From positions 1-64,000 of the forward strand of contig CAYRFQ010000025.1 in NCBI GenBank assembly GCA_964423615.1: DNA of 64,000 nucleotides, written 5' to 3'. The notes below the pieces were generated by a model. The model was not told the origin of the DNA and searched no databases. It saw only the letters and a list, made by a program, of their open reading frames with translations. The translations under genes and the position numbers were made by a program. Origin of the DNA: CAYRFQ01 sp964423615. GTDB lineage: Bacteria; Planctomycetota; Planctomycetia; Gemmatales; Gemmataceae. This document shows, piece after piece, positions 36,273 through 45,197 of the stretch. Each line of letters begins with the position of its first letter. Within the stretch, counting starts at the first letter, position 1.

Positions 36273-37124
36273 ATGCGAACCACAAGCCAGACCCATCTCC
36301 GATCGGTTGCCGAGGATGGCACACCGATTCCGTCTTACCTCATCATGGATACTGAAAGTGTGCCGGACGGTCGGCTCCTGAGCAAGGTCAAATATTCCGG
36401 AGAGGACCTCACTCCCGAAGAAGCCATCGAGCGAGCCCAAGAAGAAGCCCGCGAACGTTCGAGTAGCAATTCCGATTTTTTACCCGTCACGTTTCAATAC
36501 CCGATCTCGGTCTGCATCCTTCGGGTCGGCTTGGATTACCAACTCCAGAACCTCACTTGTCTCGATGACCCCAAGTTTCGGCCTCGTAAAATCGTCGAAG
36601 CCTTCTGGAACGGACTCGCCCACTACAAGGAAAAATACAAAGAAAAGCTAAAATTGGTCACGTTTAACGGTCGATGCTTCGATCTGCCTCTCCTGGAATT
36701 GGCCGCGTTTCGATACGGTTGTAACGGTCGTACATATTTTCAGACCAGCCGGAATCGTTTTGGTGGTGGTCACATCGATTTGATGGAACTGTTGACGAAC
36801 TATAACGCTATCCGGATCACAGGTGGGTTGAACCTACTCTCGAAATTGTTGGGCAAGCCGGGAAAGATGGAGATGGCAGGCGACCAAGTGTACAGCATGT
36901 ACCAGCAAGGCCGGATTCAGGAGATCAACGATTATTGTATGTTCGACACTCTCGACACGTACTTCGTGTTCCTTCGGACAAGGGTCATGGTCGGTGAACT
37001 CTCACTAGCGGATGAAACTCGCTTGGTCGGAGGAGCCAAAGAATGGCTGCAAAGTAAGCTCTCGGAAATCCCAGCGCTAAGCCAGTATTTGGACAATTGG
37101 GCCCAGTGGAATCCGTGGCCATGA
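36273..37124 (+). CDS. Predicted 3'-5' exonuclease related to the PolB exonuclease domain
   Basis: This 283-residue protein is a free-standing DnaQ/PolB-like 3'-5' exonuclease (DNA_pol_B_exo2 type). All three exo motifs are present: Exo I YLIMDTESVPDG with D26 and E28, Exo II TFNGRCFDLPLLE (131-137), and Exo III IQEINDYCMFDTLDTY with Y221 and D225. These carry the metal-binding acids. It is cytoplasmic and probably acts in DNA repair or RNA/DNA processing; its partners are unknown. AAGGGA lies upstream of the ATG. A conserved leader hairpin precedes it and a GGGAACAG-type hairpin follows it. Confidence 0.88.
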   Translation: MRTTSQTHLRSVAEDGTPIPSYLIMDTESVPDGRLLSKVKYSGEDLTPEEAIERAQEEARERSSSNSDFLPVTFQYPISVCILRVGLDYQLQNLTCLDDPKFRPRKIVEAFWNGLAHYKEKYKEKLKLVTFNGRCFDLPLLELAAFRYGCNGRTYFQTSRNRFGGGHIDLMELLTNYNAIRITGGLNLLSKLLGKPGKMEMAGDQVYSMYQQGRIQEINDYCMFDTLDTYFVFLRTRVMVGELSLADETRLVGGAKEWLQSKLSEIPALSQYLDNWAQWNPWP

Positions 37125-37185
37125 CAAACGCCCCATGGCCCGCCCCGACGAAGATATGAGGCGGTTGGCCATGGCGAGACAAGAC

Positions 37186-37226
37186 AGGGAACAGAAGGAG
37201 AAGCCTTTTTTCTGTTTTCCGTTCCC
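37186..37226 (+). terminator. 3'-end hairpin (GGGAACAG family) between convergent genes
   Basis: GGGAACAGAAGG (37188-37199) pairs imperfectly with CCTTTTTTCTGT and TTCC-GTTCCC (37204-37226). It starts about 64 bases after the exonuclease stop and 14 bases from the end of the facing GT2 gene, and could serve both. Confidence 0.5.
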
Positions 37227-37239
37227 TCTCTTGACTCGT

Positions 37240-38301
37240 CTAAGTTCTCCAGAAAGCCCACAACCCCTTCGTCAGGAATGCCCAAGCGGCTCTCACACTC
37301 ATGGCACTTTTGGCCGCCTTGTCGTGCCGTCCTTGGAGCCTTCGGACGAAACACTGAGCCGATTTTACCAGTAGCGAGAGAGGGGCATCGAGAGTCACGA
37401 CAAGTTTGTATCCAAGGATGGCCCATTTCGGAGTGCCGATCTTTTCCAGATATCGAACCATTCCGTTGGCGATTTGGGGGGCTGCGTAGTCGATGTGTTC
37501 GCGAGTGCTCATCCGTCCGTGATGAAGGATTTCCACACCCGGCCAATACACAAGTGGACCTGTTTGGCCAAGTCGGGTGGACAGCTCAAGATCTTCGCCA
37601 CCGAATCCAAAGGCCTCATCCCACCCGCCACATTTCTCGAAGGTATCTCGAGCGACGAGCAACGCTGCACCCATCAGCACTTCGACATGGCGTTTCTGGT
37701 CGGCCTGGAATTGGTTGCGCCGGTACCGGAAATAATCGTTCTTGAGAAGCCCCGTCCAGCGAATCAAGTTGACTTTGTGCAGGAGCGTTCGCAGGGTCGG
37801 CCGACTGCGATACGATACCTGAATCTTTCCATCCATGCCTCGCAATCGTGGTCCGACCATTACGGCTTCTGGGTGAGATTCGGCAAACTCAACCAGTTTC
37901 CGTAGAGAACTCGCCGGAACAACTGTGTCGTTATTGAGAAAGAAAAGATACTTTCCCTTTGCCTTGGCAGCGGCTTGATTGTTGGCCCCGGAAAACCCTC
38001 GATTTTCGGAATTCTCCACGAGTGTGATATCGGGAAAATCTCGCGAGACCATGTTGGGAGCGCCGTCTTGGGAGCCGTTATCCACGACGATGATTTCGAG
38101 ATCGATTTCCTGAAGGGCTGGGTGTAACGACTCCAGGCAATCACGCAGTTGCTCTCGGCAGTTCCAGTTGGCGATGCAAACAGAGACGCAGACTCCTGTT
38201 TGCTCATTGTCTGCCGTAGGTCTGCCAGGTTCTCTGGTTTCTCCGTTATCTTCCTTCGAAAGACGGACCGGGTAATAACTGGATCCGAGAGTTGTTGCCA
38301 T
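37240..38301 (-). CDS. Glycosyltransferase family 2
   Basis: This GT-A glycosyltransferase of about 353 residues resembles rhamnosyltransferase-type enzymes. The nucleotide-binding start VCVSVCIANWNCREQLRDCL is followed by LEIIVVDNGSQDGAPNMV, ENRGFSGANNQAAAKAKGKY, the metal motif LFFLNNDTVVP, VGPRLRGMDGKIQVSYR, and the acceptor region CGGWDEAFGFGGEDLELSTRLG. A basic C-terminal amphipathic helix may associate with the membrane. ATG at 38301 follows a family B leader hairpin by 14 bases. It probably acts in envelope or extracellular polysaccharide synthesis with the neighbouring methyltransferase. Confidence 0.9.
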   Translation of the reverse strand: MATTLGSSYYPVRLSKEDNGETREPGRPTADNEQTGVCVSVCIANWNCREQLRDCLESLHPALQEIDLEIIVVDNGSQDGAPNMVSRDFPDITLVENSENRGFSGANNQAAAKAKGKYLFFLNNDTVVPASSLRKLVEFAESHPEAVMVGPRLRGMDGKIQVSYRSRPTLRTLLHKVNLIRWTGLLKNDYFRYRRNQFQADQKRHVEVLMGAALLVARDTFEKCGGWDEAFGFGGEDLELSTRLGQTGPLVYWPGVEILHHGRMSTREHIDYAAPQIANGMVRYLEKIGTPKWAILGYKLVVTLDAPLSLLVKSAQCFVRRLQGRHDKAAKSAMSVRAAWAFLTKGLWAFWRT

Positions 38302-38314
38302 AGTGTATTGAGTC

Positions 38315-38364
38315 CCAGGAGGTTTTGACGACGGCCTGCCGGAGCAAAACCGACCAGAAAACAC
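38315..38364 (-). promoter_or_regulatory. Family B leader hairpin before the GT2 gene
   Basis: On the minus strand GTGTTTTCTGGTC is followed by a hairpin: GGTTTTG (38345-38351) pairs with CAAAACC (38321-38327), with an inner CGG/CCG pair and AGG in the loop, then CCTCC. It begins 14 bases from the start codon. The inner stem has a sequence different from the copies at 36.2 and 57.6 kb but still pairs. Confidence 0.6.
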
Positions 38365-38506
38365 CGAGGTTTTATCGGGCGGCCTTTGGTCGCTAGTCGT
38401 TACCAAATGAGAGCGAACAAAGGCGAGATCGGGAGGTTCGTGATCTACGCGGCGTCTTGTGCCGAAAGCGAGCAAGTACTGCCCGTGTGGTGGAGTTTTG
38501 TGTTTC

Positions 38507-39196
38507 TCAGGCCAAGCATTCGGTTTCCCAGGCGTCTCGTTGGAGGTAGGGAAGAAAGGGCCGACTGCCGCAAAGGACTCGTCCAAGGAGATACTTGAAT
38601 TTTTTGCCCGCTGGCAATGGCTCCCGGGCATAACTGCGAACAAGATTCTCGTACTTGGCAAACGTGTCTGGATTCAGAGGATGAGCATCGCCTTTGAATG
38701 CCAAGGCCCAAATGTTCAGAGGCTTCTTGCGTGGTCCGTGGTAGCCTAAAATCTTGGCCGAGTACGGCTCCAACAAGACTTTGACGGCATCGGGAGTGAA
38801 ACGCCAGTAGTCGTTGGGGTGGTTGTGAATGTGGAAGTAGAAGGGCACCGAAATGACGAGAGCACCGTCCGGCCTGAGGACCCGGTGAATTTCCTCAAAA
38901 CCACGCCAGAAATGCGTGACGTGTTCGAACGTGTTCAGAGCAATCACCGTCCCGACCGACTCATCCGCTTGAGGCAGAGACTCCACACTCGCAACGACAT
39001 CGACGCCTGGACCTGGTCGGATGTCGACACCTGTGTATTCCTTGCCTTCGAAGAGTGGACGTAAGTTGATGAGTTCGTTTTGACCGGGCTGTTCAGGGAC
39101 TTGATACGAACCTATTTCCAGGATTGGTTCGGGGAGAGAAAAAGTCTCAGTAATCGCCCGAGCGACACCGGATATAAAGCAGTTCATGCGCAGCAT
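38507..39196 (-). CDS. Class I SAM-dependent methyltransferase
   Basis: This 229-residue protein is of the Methyltransf_11 type. The SAM site is PILEIGSYQVPEQPGQ with YTGVDIRPGPGVDVVASVES, followed by the post-motif II block VGTVIALNTFEHVTHFWRGF and RVLRPDGALVISVPFYFHIH, then the family-typical HNHPNDYWRFTPDAVKVLLE. Proteins with this YWRFTP block usually sit in polysaccharide or lipid gene clusters. It lies upstream of the GT2 gene on the same strand, 205 bases away, so they may share a transcript. ATG at 39196 or 39187. Confidence 0.88.
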   Translation of the reverse strand: MLRMNCFISGVARAITETFSLPEPILEIGSYQVPEQPGQNELINLRPLFEGKEYTGVDIRPGPGVDVVASVESLPQADESVGTVIALNTFEHVTHFWRGFEEIHRVLRPDGALVISVPFYFHIHNHPNDYWRFTPDAVKVLLEPYSAKILGYHGPRKKPLNIWALAFKGDAHPLNPDTFAKYENLVRSYAREPLPAGKKFKYLLGRVLCGSRPFLPYLQRDAWETECLA

Positions 39197-39488
39197 CCTT
39201 GCGTTCGAAATTCTCTAACCACGGTGGTCAATTCTCGAAGTACTGCGTTTCTTAGTTGGCATTGCTCCGAACCGCCAATGCTCGGACAGGTCCGTTGCGA
39301 AACCTTCGGGCACTTCGCAGAGCATGAAACCATGAATGGGCAATTTGTGTCAACGGCAAAGGGTTAATCGGACAATTCAACGACTGTCCAATTTTTTTGT
39401 GAAAAACGTGTTAAATCGACACCCCACGATGTCCACCAAACCAATCTCCCTCAACTTTCCGCCTCAAACCGTTCCAAAAATGACAGAA
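39197..39488. other. Intergenic upstream of the methyltransferase
   Basis: No gene is recognised. The stretch leads into the iteron block and presumably holds the methyltransferase promoter. Confidence 0.3.
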
Positions 39489-39554
39489 ACCTGCGCTAAA
39501 ACTGCAGTAAACCTGCGCTAAACTTGCACTAATCTGCACCAAAACTGCGCCTTT
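39489..39554. repeat. Six tandem 11-bp iterons
   Basis: Six successive 11-base units run without gaps: ACCTGCGCTAA (39489), AACTGCAGTAA (39500), ACCTGCGCTAA (39511), ACTTGCACTAA (39522), TCTGCACCAAA (39533) and ACTGCGCCTTT (39544). The first and third are identical. The shared core is CTGC(G/A)C. An 11-base period places each unit near the same face of the helix, as expected for cooperative binding of one protein. The A+T-rich flank (TTTTTTGCACC, TTTTTGACACC) repeats the GCACC core once more. Confidence 0.6.
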
Positions 39555-39986
39555 TTTGCACCTTTTTGACACCTCTCTTTTTCCTTATGTATATGAAATA
39601 AAAGCACTTATGGAAAACGACCCCCGAAAAATCGTCGTTTTGGCTCCTTTTCGAGTCCTTGAACCGCCCTCGCAGCGCATGTGCCCATAATACAATAGGA
39701 TCGAAGGCCACGTCATTTTCAGAAAAATCGTCGAATTGCCAAAATAATCCGTTGAAACGCGAAATGGATTTTTGATCGGGGTTTCGTAAAGTGAAGGAAC
39801 GCAGCGACGAGGGAACACCTGGTCTCTTTTGGTGTGCCCACACTCGGCTACGCCTCTGCTTGTCACACCCTTCGAAACCGGCGCGAACCAATTCTGGTCG
39901 CGACATCCATTCGTAACAAGGCTCTGGCCAACGCCCTCTGTATTGGTTCGGCGCGTTTGACGACGCACCAAACGCACACCAACAAT
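39555..39986. other. Intergenic downstream of the iterons, no recognised gene
   Basis: AT-rich near 39580-39610, then no recognisable feature to the stop of the lipoprotein gene. A long plus-strand frame (39834-40559) runs antisense to that gene and is rejected. Confidence 0.3.
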
Positions 39987-40529
39987 TCAGCGGACCTTCA
40001 ATACGACCGTCTTCGTCACTTTCCCAAAAAGTCCTTCACGCAGTTCCGCTTTTACGTTAGCGACTTGGCCTTTATCGACGACTACAGCAAAGCAGCGAAA
40101 AACGATGTCGCGGTTGTAAGACTGACCACGCAACCGGACGGCACATTGAAGCGTAGACCCGCTCTGGTAAGAGCGATCGAGACTGGCCTTCTTTCCTGCC
40201 GAGCTATCTCCCAGGCGGATCAGCACGAGAGACTCTTGGTCGAAATGGATTCGAGCCTGATGAATGATCCGAAGAAAGGCGTCTTTGTCATGCCAACCTC
40301 GCTGGTCCTGGACCTGCTTTTGAAAAGCCTTCCACTCTTCCTGCGATCGGATGACCTGCGTTTGAAATGCGCCATACCCGTTGTCTTCTTTGGCGATGGG
40401 CAAAATCCTGTAGGCGGCCGTTCCGCTGTCGGTGGGGCCTTCATCAGTCCCCGAAGACCGAGCGAAAGGACTACAGCCAACCAGTCCTACAACCACACTC
40501 AAAACCACATTTCGAATGTATTCGGGCAA
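39987..40529 (-). CDS. Putative small lipoprotein
   Basis: This 180-residue protein has a lipoprotein signal (NVVLSVVVGLVGC, with the lipobox Cys at about residue 19), so it is probably anchored in an envelope membrane facing outward. The mature part has a VIRSQEEWKAFQKQVQDQ block, then FDQESLVLIRLGDSSAG, resembling the substrate-like fold of PrcB-type proteins, although this is only an impression. No partner gene is adjacent. The function is unknown. Confidence 0.65.
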   Translation of the reverse strand: MPEYIRNVVLSVVVGLVGCSPFARSSGTDEGPTDSGTAAYRILPIAKEDNGYGAFQTQVIRSQEEWKAFQKQVQDQRGWHDKDAFLRIIHQARIHFDQESLVLIRLGDSSAGKKASLDRSYQSGSTLQCAVRLRGQSYNRDIVFRCFAVVVDKGQVANVKAELREGLFGKVTKTVVLKVR

Positions 40530-40879
40530 CCGATTCCCTCCCGCTCAAGGAACTCCTGAAAATGAGCGTCTCTCCCTGCGGATATTGAAATTCTCGAAAC
40601 TTCGCAAGACGGCTTTGCCGAGGGCCTACAAGTTGTCACGATCGACACAGAAATTGCCACAAAGGGAAGGCCTCCGGCGGAGGGAGGGCCGAAGATTGGC
40701 CTTCACTCGCTCGGGCTGGGGATCAGCTGTACCCACCGAAAAACTCCAAGCAGCCCAATTTGTCGCGAAGATTCTCCGTTCAAAAGAAAACAGAGAAAAG
40801 CAGAAGGAAAGGGCTTGCGGGTTCTGTTCCCTTTCCGCTATTCCCTCTCCGCTGTTCCCTGTTCCCCGCTAGGGAAACT
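40530..40879 (-). terminator. Gap after glutamate dehydrogenase with a GGGAACAG-type repeat
   Basis: Just after the dehydrogenase stop the minus strand reads GGGGAACAGGGAACAGCGG and further GGGAATAG and GGGAACAG units (40815-40870), then CCTTTCCTTCTGC. This is a degenerate copy of the 3'-end repeat family, again in the orientation of the upstream gene. The remainder up to 40530 shows no gene. Confidence 0.45.
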
Positions 40880-42139
40880 TCACGAGTTTCCGCTCGGCCC
40901 TTCAAGTTCTTCGGCGATCAAACGGCGTGACTTCACGGCTTCCACAACACGCCCGATGCCCAGTACATAAGCCGCAGTCCGCAGATCAACTTGATACTTC
41001 TTCGCAACATTGGCGACGGCCCGATAGGCTCGCTTCATGTAGTTCGCCAACTCGAGACGGACCCGATCCAGTTCCCACCGAAATTGCTGAATATTCTGAG
41101 CCCATTCAAAATAGCTAACCGTCACACCTCCCGCATTGGCCAGAATGTCTGGAATCACCTTGATCCCACGTTGTTGGAAAATTGCGTCCGCTTCCGCGGT
41201 CGTGGGAGCATTCGCCCCCTCGACGATGATCTTCGCACGGACGTCCTTCGCGTTGTCTTCGGTAAGCACGTCCCCCAGCGCAGCCGGAACAAGAACGTCG
41301 GCGTCCCACGTCAGGACTTCCGAACTATCGAAGGCGTCGGCATCGGGAAAACCTGTGACCGTCCGGTGTTCCCTCGACCACTTGATCAACTCAGCCACAT
41401 CGAGTCCATCCTTCTTCGACACGCCACCGAGATGATCCGCCACCGCCACGACTTTCCCGCCGTGCTCGGCCATCAAACGAGCCGCAAAACTCCCCACGTT
41501 GCCGAATCCTTGAAACGCTACCGTGACGTCCGCGAGCGATTTCTTTTCTTCTTTCAGGACCTCTTCCAGGACCAACATGACGCCCCGTCCGGTAGCCTCT
41601 TCGCGTCCTTCGGAGCCGAACAAGTGGACCGGTTTGCCCGTCACGACTCCAGGCGAGAAACCAGAATACTTGGAGTACTCGTCCATGATCCAGCCCATGA
41701 TCTTCGCATTTGTGTTGACGTCCGGGGCCGGGATGTCTTGCGTCGGTCCGATGACTTCCTTGATTTGGCCAACGAACGTCCTCGTAATCTGAGAGAGTTC
41801 CTTCTCGCTGAGTTGTCTCGGATCGCAATTGATGCCGCCCTTGGCGCCGCCGTAGGGAACGTCCACGACGGCCGTCTTCCAGGTCATCAACTCGGCCAAC
41901 GCCGTGGACTCGTCCTCATCGACCGTCGGATGATAGCGCAGCCCGCCCTTCATCGGACCACGAGCCCCGTTGTGCTGAATACGATAGCCGTAATGATGCT
42001 GTAGCTTACCGTTGTCTCCATCGGTAATGATTTCGACTTTCACGACACGAAAAGGAGACAGCACGACTTCCCGAATTTCTTTCGAAAGCCCCAACACATC
42101 TGCAGCTTTGTGAAAAAATCTATGACTCGCTTCAAGCAT
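40880..42139 (-). CDS. gdhA: Glu/Leu/Phe/Val dehydrogenase (glutamate dehydrogenase)
   Basis: About 419 residues, the usual length of hexameric bacterial glutamate dehydrogenases. It converts glutamate to 2-oxoglutarate and ammonia with NAD(P). Substrate-binding GPMKGGLRYHPTVDEDESTALA and TWKTAVVDVPYGGAKGG contain the conserved lysines; DIPAPDVNTNAKIMGWIMDEY is the family block; VAFQGFGNVGSFAARLM is the Rossmann GxGxxG. VVEGANAPTTAEAD and ILANAGGVTVSYFEWAQN complete it. The ATG at 42139 has GGAG about 8 bases upstream. A perfect 11-bp hairpin lies 55-89 bases upstream in the leader. The cofactor preference cannot be set by eye. Confidence 0.93.
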   Translation of the reverse strand: MLEASHRFFHKAADVLGLSKEIREVVLSPFRVVKVEIITDGDNGKLQHHYGYRIQHNGARGPMKGGLRYHPTVDEDESTALAELMTWKTAVVDVPYGGAKGGINCDPRQLSEKELSQITRTFVGQIKEVIGPTQDIPAPDVNTNAKIMGWIMDEYSKYSGFSPGVVTGKPVHLFGSEGREEATGRGVMLVLEEVLKEEKKSLADVTVAFQGFGNVGSFAARLMAEHGGKVVAVADHLGGVSKKDGLDVAELIKWSREHRTVTGFPDADAFDSSEVLTWDADVLVPAALGDVLTEDNAKDVRAKIIVEGANAPTTAEADAIFQQRGIKVIPDILANAGGVTVSYFEWAQNIQQFRWELDRVRLELANYMKRAYRAVANVAKKYQVDLRTAAYVLGIGRVVEAVKSRRLIAEELEGPSGNS

Positions 42140-42193
42140 CGGCTGTTCTCCAACGGTTGTGGTTCTGAATTCGTATGCCAAATTGTAGTCGAT

Positions 42194-42228
42194 GGGTTCG
42201 GGGCGCAAAAGCCAGAAGCCCCGAACCC
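42194..42228 (-). promoter_or_regulatory. Perfect 11-bp hairpin in the glutamate dehydrogenase leader
   Basis: GGGTTCGGGGC (42194-42204) pairs exactly with 42218-42228 around a 13-base loop. It lies upstream of the dehydrogenase start in a divergent gap. It could be a leader hairpin, attenuator or operator; no U-run follows on the minus strand. Confidence 0.45.
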
Positions 42229-42324
42229 AGGCCGTCCTCATCGCTCCTTGTTAGTACCGGATTGTTTCGCTCCGCAGGCAACCACGCCGACACCATCCCG
42301 TCGCTTAGCAACCGGAGACCACAC

Positions 42325-42918
42325 ATGGCTCGACTTCTCGACCAACCCGGCGGTAAGTTCAAAGCCTATTGCTGCCATTTTCTGTTCTCGTTTGGCTTGA
42401 GTTTGGTCCTGTTTGTGATTGTCATCGTCGCAGATTACTGGAATCGCTGCGCACTCTCCCAGGACCCTCGTGGAGAACGTGAAACAGACTTTTTCGTTCT
42501 CGCGAGGAACTATTACTGGTGGATCGTCCTTGGTGGTGCGTCTGCCATGAGTACCTTCATAACGACTCTGTTCCTATACCTCATCGAGTCGCGCCAGGCC
42601 ACTAGCGCCGAAGTAGAACTCGAATCGGTCGCCAAGATCTTCATCCGCCACGTGACGCCGTGTACCAAAATTCACAGGCACTTCCGCTGGGACCCAGCAT
42701 GGCTTTCCGAAGACGTCGTCCGGATCACTCAGCAAATCCAATCCGATGGCACTTTCGACTTACGACTCATTCTCGCCGACGCTCTTGAAGAAGCCGGTTG
42801 CACCGACCGACGATTACTCGATCACTGCCGAGACGTCGCCAACCACGAACCCAAATGTTGGGTGTTCGGAAGACTTTTTGAGTCAATGGACATAAAACAA
42901 GCAACTGAAATGCACTGA
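42325..42918 (+). CDS. Small membrane protein with Gemmataceae-type C-terminal domain
   Basis: About 197 residues with two membrane helices (HFLFSFGLSLVLFVIVIVAD near 20-38 and YYWWIVLGGASAMSTFITTLFLYL near 65-88). The C-terminal domain (RLILADALEEAGCTDRRLLDHC, then EPKCWVFGRL) matches the short module repeated in Gemmata proteins, often written LADWLEE, DHCR and CWVVDLLL. The function is unknown. The ATG at 42325 follows the hairpin-containing divergent gap. Confidence 0.65.
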   Translation: MARLLDQPGGKFKAYCCHFLFSFGLSLVLFVIVIVADYWNRCALSQDPRGERETDFFVLARNYYWWIVLGGASAMSTFITTLFLYLIESRQATSAEVELESVAKIFIRHVTPCTKIHRHFRWDPAWLSEDVVRITQQIQSDGTFDLRLILADALEEAGCTDRRLLDHCRDVANHEPKCWVFGRLFESMDIKQATEMH

Positions 42919-43091
42919 AATTAAAGAGCATTACAGTGTGGATCTTGGCCACAGTTTCTATTTCCTGTCCGACATTGCACTCGCAAGGGGTGCTAGGCTA
43001 GTTACCCATGCACTCCTAACTAACCTGCATCCACACGCCATGATCTTGCACGGATTGACTAACGCCCAACTGTCTCTCAAAGGAATGCCCA

Positions 43092-45197
43092 ATGTCGCTC
43101 ATCTCGCAACAAGCCTACGATTTGTTGGAAAGTGTCCGAGAAGAATTTCTTAGCGACGTCCCTCGTTTGGTTCTCGCAGACTATTTGGAGGAACACGGGG
43201 ACGAACACGCCGAACTCATTCGCATCCAGTGCCAACTGGCCCAGCTCTCTGGCAAAACTCCCGATCGATTGTTGTTGGAAGCCCGTGAAAAAGATGTCCT
43301 CTGCGAAGCTCGCAAACGTTGGCGAGACTTTTTCCCGAAAGATACATGTCGTGTGTCTTTCAATCGCGGCTTAGTCGTCGTGGAAGTCGGCGAATACAAG
43401 TCCGGCGAGATCGTCTCGAAACTCGAGCAGATTCACAACACTCCCTATTGGCCTTGGGTCATTGGAATGCGTGTGGTCTCCGGACGTCCCCACGAAGTCC
43501 TTAGAACTTTAGCCGAATGTCCCTTGTTGGCTACCATGCGGGTCCTCGACTTCACGGGCCTTTGGCCGCGAGTCCCGGAAACCATGGATTTCATGGATTC
43601 CCCCCACCTCCGCAACCTCCACGATCTGGATTTCCAGTTTGGGGAACTCGACGGTGCCGTGGAGTCGATAGCCGACTGCCCCCGCCTGACCAATCTTCGA
43701 AGGCTCTGCCTGAGCGAAAACTCCATCGAATCCGAGGGGTTCCAGGCGATCGCCGATTCTCCCCATTTGGCCAACCTCACCCACCTGGACATTGCCTGGA
43801 ATTTTCCCGACGAGAACCCTGCGTCTTATTTCGCCAACTCGGCCCACTTGCACAAGTTGGAAGAGATCGACCTATCCGGCACGGAAATCGGAGACGACGG
43901 ACTATCGCAAATCGTAAACTCCCGCGCCTCAAAGACTCTCAAGCGGTGCGTTTTCGCTTCCTGCAACATCGGAGACAACGGAGTCAAGGCCTTGGCAGAT
44001 TCCCCAACGATGGCCAACTTGGAGTTCTTGGATCTCGGCGGAAACGACATCAAAACGTCCGGCCTGAAAGCGTTAGCAGCTTCGCAGCACCTGAAGAAAC
44101 TGCGAAACCTGCACCTCCGTGGGCAAAAGATTGGCATCACGGCAGCAATGGCATTCGCCAAAGCCCAGTGGTTGGCCAACCTCATTGTTCTTGAGTTGAC
44201 AAAAACCAACCTGGATGACAAGTCTTTCGAGGCTCTGGTCGACGCACCGGCATGGGCGAACCTTGGTTTCCTCAATCTGAGAAACAACAAGCTCACCTCC
44301 AAGAGCACAGAAACTTTGGCCAATTCTCCTCACATCCGCAAGCTCCAAAAACTCGACCTCAGTTTCAACCCTCTCGACTGTAAAGCTTTCATTGACTCCC
44401 CGAATTCGGCAGGCCTCCTCGATCTCTCCGTGGAGTCTACAAAGGCCAATTCGAATACTCTGATCTGTTTGGCCAATTCTCCGAACATGGCCAACTTGCG
44501 CCGTCTCGATTTCTCTGGCATCAAGTTGTCCGACAAAGCCGTCCAGACCCTGGCGAACTCTCCTCATTTGACGAACCTTCGATCCCTCGATCTCCGCAAT
44601 TGTAATTTGAAAGACAGTGCGCTCCACGCCATCACCGGATCAACTACCCTCGTTAACCTCAGAAGCCTCAACTTGGCAGCAAACAAGTTCACATCAGAAA
44701 GTCTCAAGCACGTAGCGCAAGCCACCAACCTCGCGTCTCTCACGTCTTTGAGTTTGGCAGCCAACCGCATCAAGGATGATGGGATGGTAGCACTCGCCAG
44801 CGCAGAGTGCCTCGGGAATCTCGAAACCCTCGACTGCACAAACAATCAAATTGGAGGAGCAGGCTTGGCAGCCTTGGCGCAGTCGGCCTTCTTTCCAGAA
44901 TTAGAAAGCCTTACATTGTGCGAAAACAAAATCGATGATGTTGGGATCATCGCACTCGCGAATTCTGCCTTCTTTCCAGAGCTACGTGAGTTGAGTCTCG
45001 ACCAAAACCAAATCGGCGACATAGGCGCACAGGCCCTGGCCGAATCACCATACCTCAACAACCTTAGATTACTTCAATTGTTATACAGTAACAGCTTTGG
45101 TGAAGACGCCTTTAACCGATTGCACAAACGGTTCGGCAGCTTGATGGAGGATGACTTCGACGATCACGATGATTTTTTTGACGACTTTGGTGAGTAA
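43092..45197 (+). CDS. TIGR02996-domain leucine-rich repeat protein with acidic tail
   Basis: This 701-residue protein begins with a TIGR02996-type module (EEFLSDVPRLVLADYLEEHGDEHAELIRIQC), which accompanies repeats in Gemmata. It is followed by about twenty leucine-rich repeats of the ribonuclease-inhibitor kind, for example ANLEFLDLGGNDIKTSGLKALA, and NLETLDCTNNQIGGAGLAALA. It ends in an acidic tail (MEDDFDDHDDFFDDFGE). There is no signal peptide, so the repeats form a cytoplasmic interaction surface. The repeat length of 23-27 residues and the preference for NSPHLANL linkers suggest recent internal duplication. The role is unknown; such proteins are greatly expanded in Gemmataceae. Confidence 0.88.
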   Translation: MSLISQQAYDLLESVREEFLSDVPRLVLADYLEEHGDEHAELIRIQCQLAQLSGKTPDRLLLEAREKDVLCEARKRWRDFFPKDTCRVSFNRGLVVVEVGEYKSGEIVSKLEQIHNTPYWPWVIGMRVVSGRPHEVLRTLAECPLLATMRVLDFTGLWPRVPETMDFMDSPHLRNLHDLDFQFGELDGAVESIADCPRLTNLRRLCLSENSIESEGFQAIADSPHLANLTHLDIAWNFPDENPASYFANSAHLHKLEEIDLSGTEIGDDGLSQIVNSRASKTLKRCVFASCNIGDNGVKALADSPTMANLEFLDLGGNDIKTSGLKALAASQHLKKLRNLHLRGQKIGITAAMAFAKAQWLANLIVLELTKTNLDDKSFEALVDAPAWANLGFLNLRNNKLTSKSTETLANSPHIRKLQKLDLSFNPLDCKAFIDSPNSAGLLDLSVESTKANSNTLICLANSPNMANLRRLDFSGIKLSDKAVQTLANSPHLTNLRSLDLRNCNLKDSALHAITGSTTLVNLRSLNLAANKFTSESLKHVAQATNLASLTSLSLAANRIKDDGMVALASAECLGNLETLDCTNNQIGGAGLAALAQSAFFPELESLTLCENKIDDVGIIALANSAFFPELRELSLDQNQIGDIGAQALAESPYLNNLRLLQLLYSNSFGEDAFNRLHKRFGSLMEDDFDDHDDFFDDFGE

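Noticed and set aside
39834..40559. A 241-codon plus-strand frame
   Set aside because: It overlaps the lipoprotein gene in antisense; only the minus-strand product has a signal sequence and lipobox.
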